This document shows, in pieces, positions 61,999 through 64,000 of a stretch of DNA of 64,000 bases. The notes under the pieces are model-generated. The model did not search any database and was not told the origin of the DNA. It saw only the letters and a program-made list of their open reading frames with translations. The DNA comes from Plantactinospora mayteni (GTDB lineage Bacteria; Actinomycetota; Actinomycetes; Mycobacteriales; Micromonosporaceae). How positions within the stretch are numbered: the stretch's first letter is position 1; the number at the start of each line of letters is the position of its first letter. The stretch is from the NCBI RefSeq assembly GCF_016862935.1, contig NZ_BONX01000053.1, positions 87,770 through 151,769 of the forward strand. Direction: 5' to 3'. The translations under genes were made by a program, and so were the position numbers.

Positions 61999-62712
61999 GT
62001 GTCCTGGTTTATCGGCCAATCTCTTTTCCTTATCCTGGCGGCCTTCCTTCTGGGATTGCTCGTCGGTTGGCTCGTCTGGGGCACGAGGAGGCCGTCACTG
62101 CCGCCGTCGCGCGAAGCTGCGGTAGCCCGGCCGGGCGAAGCGGAGAATAGTGACAGCGTGGCGGCACCGACCGCGCATGCCGAACCGCGCCACGCGAGCC
62201 TTGCGACGATCGTGGACGGTGGCCGACGGGCCACAGATGGCCAGGACGTCCGGCCGGCGGTCAAGGGCGACGGCACTCAGGCGACCGACGGTCCTACCGC
62301 GAACAAGCCCACCCCGACGACCGCCGAGCCGGCGGCAACGCCGACCACGCCCGTCACGACCGCGGTCGAGCCCGCCGAGACCCGAGGCGACGAACCGGCG
62401 GCAACGCTGACCACACCCGTCACGACGGCGGTCGAGCCCGCCGAGACCCGAGGCGACGAACTGGAACGCATCGAGGGTATCGGCCCGAAGATGGCCTCCG
62501 CGCTGCGGGCCGCCGGCATCCACACCTTTCGGCAGCTCGCCGAGGCCGATGACGACACGCGGCGCGCGGCGATCGAGGCGGCCGGCCTCACCTTCGCGCC
62601 CAGCCTGGTCACCTGGGGTCGCCAGGCTCGACTGCTCGCCGACGGTGACGAGGCCGGCTTCGCTGAACTCACCGAGCTGCTGGTGGCCGGCCGGGACACG
62701 GGGCGGGCCTGA
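61999..62712 (+). CDS. Membrane-anchored protein with helix-hairpin-helix (DUF4332-like) end
   Basis: 237 residues from GTG 61999, with GGAGG six bases upstream. One N-terminal helix (FIGQSLFLILAAFLLGLLVG), a Thr/Pro/Ala-rich linker with two 22-residue tandem repeats, then a helix-hairpin-helix domain (LERIEGIGPKMASALRAAG, FRQLAEADDDTRRAAIEAAG). Similar short proteins accompany OmpA-domain genes in actinobacteria. The TGA shares its last base with the next ATG (TGATG). Confidence 0.85.
   Translation: MSWFIGQSLFLILAAFLLGLLVGWLVWGTRRPSLPPSREAAVARPGEAENSDSVAAPTAHAEPRHASLATIVDGGRRATDGQDVRPAVKGDGTQATDGPTANKPTPTTAEPAATPTTPVTTAVEPAETRGDEPAATLTTPVTTAVEPAETRGDELERIEGIGPKMASALRAAGIHTFRQLAEADDDTRRAAIEAAGLTFAPSLVTWGRQARLLADGDEAGFAELTELLVAGRDTGRA
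62326..62457. repeat. 66-bp in-frame tandem repeat
   Basis: Two adjacent 66-bp copies (62326-62391, 62392-62457), differing at a few bases, each encoding a 22-residue unit that starts EPAAT and ends PAETRGD. They lie in the linker of the membrane-anchored protein and would lengthen the spacer between membrane and HhH domain. Confidence 0.9.
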
Positions 62713-63815
62713 TGAAGAAGAGTCTGATGAAGAAGAGCCTCTTGACGAAGAGCCCCATGCCGAACAACGAGTCCCGTCGGTTCAGTCCACTGCTGGGGCT
62801 GATCGTGGCCATTCTCGGTCTGGCTGTGCTGATGGTGGCACAGCAGGCGCCGAACCGGCACCGGATGGAGGACGATCTGACTCAGCGCTCGACCCGGGCG
62901 CTGCACTCGGCTGGCCTGTCCGACGTGTGGGTCACCTTCACCGGACGCGACGGCCGGCTGACGGCGAACTCGTCCGCCGAGGCCGAACACGCCCTCGACA
63001 TCGTCCAGGCCATCCAGGGCGTACGGGTCGCCGAGGCGCAGGTGCCTGCCGCGTCCGTACCGCCCTCCGTGCTGGTGGCACTGGGCCAGGGCACGGCATC
63101 GGTCACTGGCACCGTTCCCAGCGAGCGTGCCCGTACCGCGCTTGTCGGCGCGGCGACCAGCCTCGGTACGGCGAGCGTCGAGGACCGGCTCACGGTCGAC
63201 GGCGCCGTGACCGACACGGCACTCGGCGGCCTGGCGGACGTGCTGCGGGCCTTCGGCAGGAGCTCCGACGGTACGACCGTGCGACTCGACGGCGGCACCC
63301 TGAGCGTAGGCGGTCGGGTCTCCTCCGAGACGCACAAGAACGCGGTGCTGGCGGCGGCCCGAGCCACTGGCGCCACGGTGGTCGATCAGATCGAGGTCCC
63401 GGACGTCCGGCGACAGCTACAGGAGCTGCCCCGGCTCACCTTCGCCTCCGGCGGCGACTCCCTCACCGCCGCCTCCCAGGCGATTCTGGTCCGGGTGGCC
63501 CAGATCCTCGACGCCAATCCGAGTAGCCGAACGCGCATCGAGGGCCACACCGACACCACCGGTACGGCCGAGTCGAACCTCGTCCTCAGCCGGACCCGTG
63601 CCGCAGCGGTGTATGACTTCCTGGTCGGCAAGGGCGTCGCCGCCGATCGGTTGAGCGTCAAGGGGTTCGGCGAGACCCGTCCCAAGGTGACCGAGACCAC
63701 CGCCGCCGACCGAGCCGAGAATCGACGGGTAGAGCTGGTCGCCGGCACCGCCGGGTCCCCACCGGACCGGCAGCCGCCCGGCGCCGGACCACCCGGCGCC
63801 GGACCGACCGGGTGA
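62712..63815 (+). CDS. OmpA-domain protein resembling mycobacterial ArfA (Rv0899)
   Basis: 367 residues. The N-terminus MKKSLMKKSLLTKS comes from a small DNA duplication; MPNNESRR at residue 16 is an alternative start. One membrane helix (LLGLIVAILGLAVLMVA), two BON-like segments (about 55-215), then an OmpA C-terminal domain (LTFASGGDSLTAASQAIL, RIEGHTDTTGTAESNLVLSR, VKGFGETRPKV, RAENRRVELV) that binds peptidoglycan. The order helix-BON-OmpA is that of ArfA. Coupled to the HhH gene by TGATG. Confidence 0.9.
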   Translation: MKKSLMKKSLLTKSPMPNNESRRFSPLLGLIVAILGLAVLMVAQQAPNRHRMEDDLTQRSTRALHSAGLSDVWVTFTGRDGRLTANSSAEAEHALDIVQAIQGVRVAEAQVPAASVPPSVLVALGQGTASVTGTVPSERARTALVGAATSLGTASVEDRLTVDGAVTDTALGGLADVLRAFGRSSDGTTVRLDGGTLSVGGRVSSETHKNAVLAAARATGATVVDQIEVPDVRRQLQELPRLTFASGGDSLTAASQAILVRVAQILDANPSSRTRIEGHTDTTGTAESNLVLSRTRAAAVYDFLVGKGVAADRLSVKGFGETRPKVTETTAADRAENRRVELVAGTAGSPPDRQPPGAGPPGAGPTG

Positions 63816-63890
63816 CACGCTCGGTCCAGGCGGCTCGGCGGAACGGCTGGCCGCGCCGTCCGCCGGGCCGGCGGCGACCCGGGTCACCGC

Positions 63891-64000
63891 CGGCCCAGCC
63901 CTGTTCCCGGGCCCGTACGATCGCCTGGCTCCGGTCACCGGCGCCGACCTGACGAGGATGTTCGACAGGTGGTTGCGTACCGTCCTGGGCACCGATGCGG
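63891..64000 (-). pseudogene. LuxR-type HTH end, frame-broken, continues beyond window
   Basis: On the minus strand TVRNHLSNILV is in one frame and VGAGDRSQAIVRAREQGW in the next; joined they form the second half of a LuxR (GerE) DNA-binding domain. A one-base loss lies near 63955. After the shift no stop follows soon, unlike normal LuxR ends. Only the edge of the gene is visible, so a base-call error remains possible. Confidence 0.6.

Overview
The window is high-GC DNA with strongly biased third codon positions, GTG/TTG starts, many ATGA/GTGA stop-start overlaps, Tat and lipoprotein signals, and a wealth of ribose-type and oligopeptide ABC transporters, SorC, WYL and TetR regulators and secreted lectin-domain proteins. 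This fits a filamentous soil or plant-associated actinomycete, probably Micromonosporaceae or a close relative; genus is inference only. No rRNA, tRNA or CRISPR array was recognised. Several reading frames are broken by single-base shifts (1250-1669, 30291-31179, 60936-61100, 63891-64000), meaning either real decay or local base-call errors.

Layout. 1-7600: mixed small genes (acetyltransferase, VWA protein, FMN protein, alpha/beta hydrolase, K+ channel-like protein, a WYL regulator divergent from a RidA gene with a palindrome between them). 7685-13082: oligopeptide ABC importer, permease C fused to one ATPase. 13391-20503: PepSY protein, DJ-1/PfpI protein and an extracytoplasmic copper set (CopC, DyP peroxidase, PCu(A)C, second CopC) plus an MFS exporter. 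20631-28363: a compact candidate biosynthetic cluster: CysK-like PLP enzyme, ATP-grasp amino-acid ligase, dipeptide epimerase, two paralogous methyltransferases, an MFS exporter paralogous to the one at 18.6 kb, and a DszC-type flavin monooxygenase. Together they suggest a ligase-built, non-NRPS modified dipeptide.

28477-31195: secreted tripeptidyl aminopeptidase, an orphan C-terminal gene stub and a decayed IS5-family element. 31217-45369: a sugar-catabolism regulon: SorC regulator, split transketolase, TIM-barrel sugar isomerase, ribose-type ABC importer with a DUF2291 protein, FGGY kinase, and two secreted Sde182/DUF1593 proteins. Four similar GTGAAT/ATTCA boxes lie before four of its transcription units. 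Gene content matches the transketolase route for D-apiose (isomerase, kinase, two-subunit transketolase), with the secreted proteins as unexplained extra members.

45767-56877: CPBP protease, a second ribose-type importer with a 3-epimerase-like TIM-barrel protein, divergent from a 1181-residue secreted ThuA/sugar dehydrogenase/PKD/ricin fusion. 56975-64000: AHSA1-ArsR pair, secreted M15-like and hypothetical proteins, a decayed stretch with PlsC and TetR remnants next to a small inverted-repeat element, then a membrane/HhH protein coupled to an OmpA-domain protein and a frame-broken LuxR-type end at the window edge.
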